A DNA stretch of 64,000 nucleotides from Anaerotignum faecicola. Its GTDB lineage: Bacteria; Bacillota; Clostridia; Lachnospirales; Anaerotignaceae. The notes under the pieces were generated by a model. It was not told the origin of the DNA and ran no database searches. It saw only the letters and a program-made list of their open reading frames with translations. A program made the position numbers and the translations under genes. Numbering within the stretch: the first letter of the stretch is position 1; every line of letters begins with the position of its first letter. The DNA is taken from NCBI GenBank assembly GCA_024460105.1, contig JANFXS010000003.1, positions 248,001-312,000 on the forward strand, in the 5' to 3' direction. This document shows positions 63,774 through 64,000 of the stretch, in pieces.

Positions 63774-64000
63774 TTATAAATTTTCTGTTTCGCCGATGTC
63801 ATCTGAATAATTGTCCTGTAAAGATCCGTTTTCATTTTCTTCTGTTTCCTGGGTTTCTCCATATACCATTTCAAGCACAAGCTTTTGAGTGCCTTCACTG
63901 TCATGCTCAAAGAAAACAGGGCCGCCTTCTCCCGGAATCGTTTCCATACGGATATTATCAACATTAATGTCGTCTATGTACTTAACATATTTCAAAGCGT
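63774..64000 (-). CDS. C-terminal part of a second LCP-family protein
   Basis: Reads ALKYVKYIDDINVDNIRMETIPGEGGP, closely like the partner gene's SDALKYVQYADDADLSKIQMETIPGEGQM, then a divergent acidic tail without LytR_C. The start lies beyond the right edge. Its stop is 15 bases before the partner gene's start, a tandem duplication in one operon. Confidence 0.85.
   Translation of the reverse strand, partial: ALKYVKYIDDINVDNIRMETIPGEGGPVFFEHDSEGTQKLVLEMVYGETQETEENENGSLQDNYSDDIGETENL

Overview
The window is a chromosomal segment of a low-GC anaerobic Firmicute, most likely a spore-forming Clostridia member of the gut (Lachnospiraceae-like). The evidence is the AT-rich codon use, strong AGGAGG ribosome sites with many TTG/GTG starts, the sporulation gene pair DUF2953-gerW, rubredoxin and ferritin proteins, and the classic Firmicute order rimP-nusA-ylxR-ylxQ-infB-rbfA-nrnA-truB-ribF-rpsO-pnp. 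No rRNA, tRNA or CRISPR array was seen.

Layout. 0-3.7 kb: a YceG-type gene of a tellurium/stress (ter) cluster running off the left edge, a rhomboid protease and a beta-carbonic anhydrase. 3.83-11.44 kb: a GC-rich 7.6 kb integrative mobilizable element. It has inverted-repeat ends, a pMV158-type MobV oriT near its left end, a Mef-family macrolide efflux gene behind a leader peptide and attenuator, an XRE regulator, a Cys-rich VLP protein, a RepA-like initiator, a MobV relaxase and a large serine recombinase. 11.8-13.2 kb: a rubredoxin-glutamate synthase-like fusion. 13.7-21.2 kb: a complete BlaI/BlaR1 system whose apparent targets are two class B penicillin-binding proteins and a lipoprotein. 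Operators overlap all three promoters, so the locus has the logic of mecI-mecR1-mecA but carries no beta-lactamase. 21.4-27.1 kb: a PARG-like protein, a secreted protein, an ECF sigma/DUF4367 pair, AIM24, and DNA polymerase IV with a small partner.

27.28-28.63 kb holds the most novel object: a 1.35 kb mini-element in inverse orientation. Its ends, oriT and structured non-coding DNA match those of the large element, but it has no relaxase or recombinase. It carries one unknown 167-aa gene and looks like a satellite of the larger element.

28.7-43.7 kb is housekeeping and accessory: nitroreductase, ferritin, RNA uracil methyltransferase, S1 protein, rsfS-yqeK-nadD-yhbY, a LarA-like protein, an LPG-synthase-like membrane protein, pyridoxamine kinase, an orphan Card1/Can2-type CARF nuclease, and gerW-DUF2953. 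43.9-47.9 kb is a phosphate module: a Na/Pi cotransporter-PhoU fusion behind 11-bp phased Pho-box repeats, then a PhoP/PhoR-type two-component system. 48-64 kb is the translation/RNA operon, purA, queH and tandem LytR-CpsA-Psr genes.

All assignments come from reading the sequence and from family knowledge. No database search or folding program was run, and alignments were made by eye.
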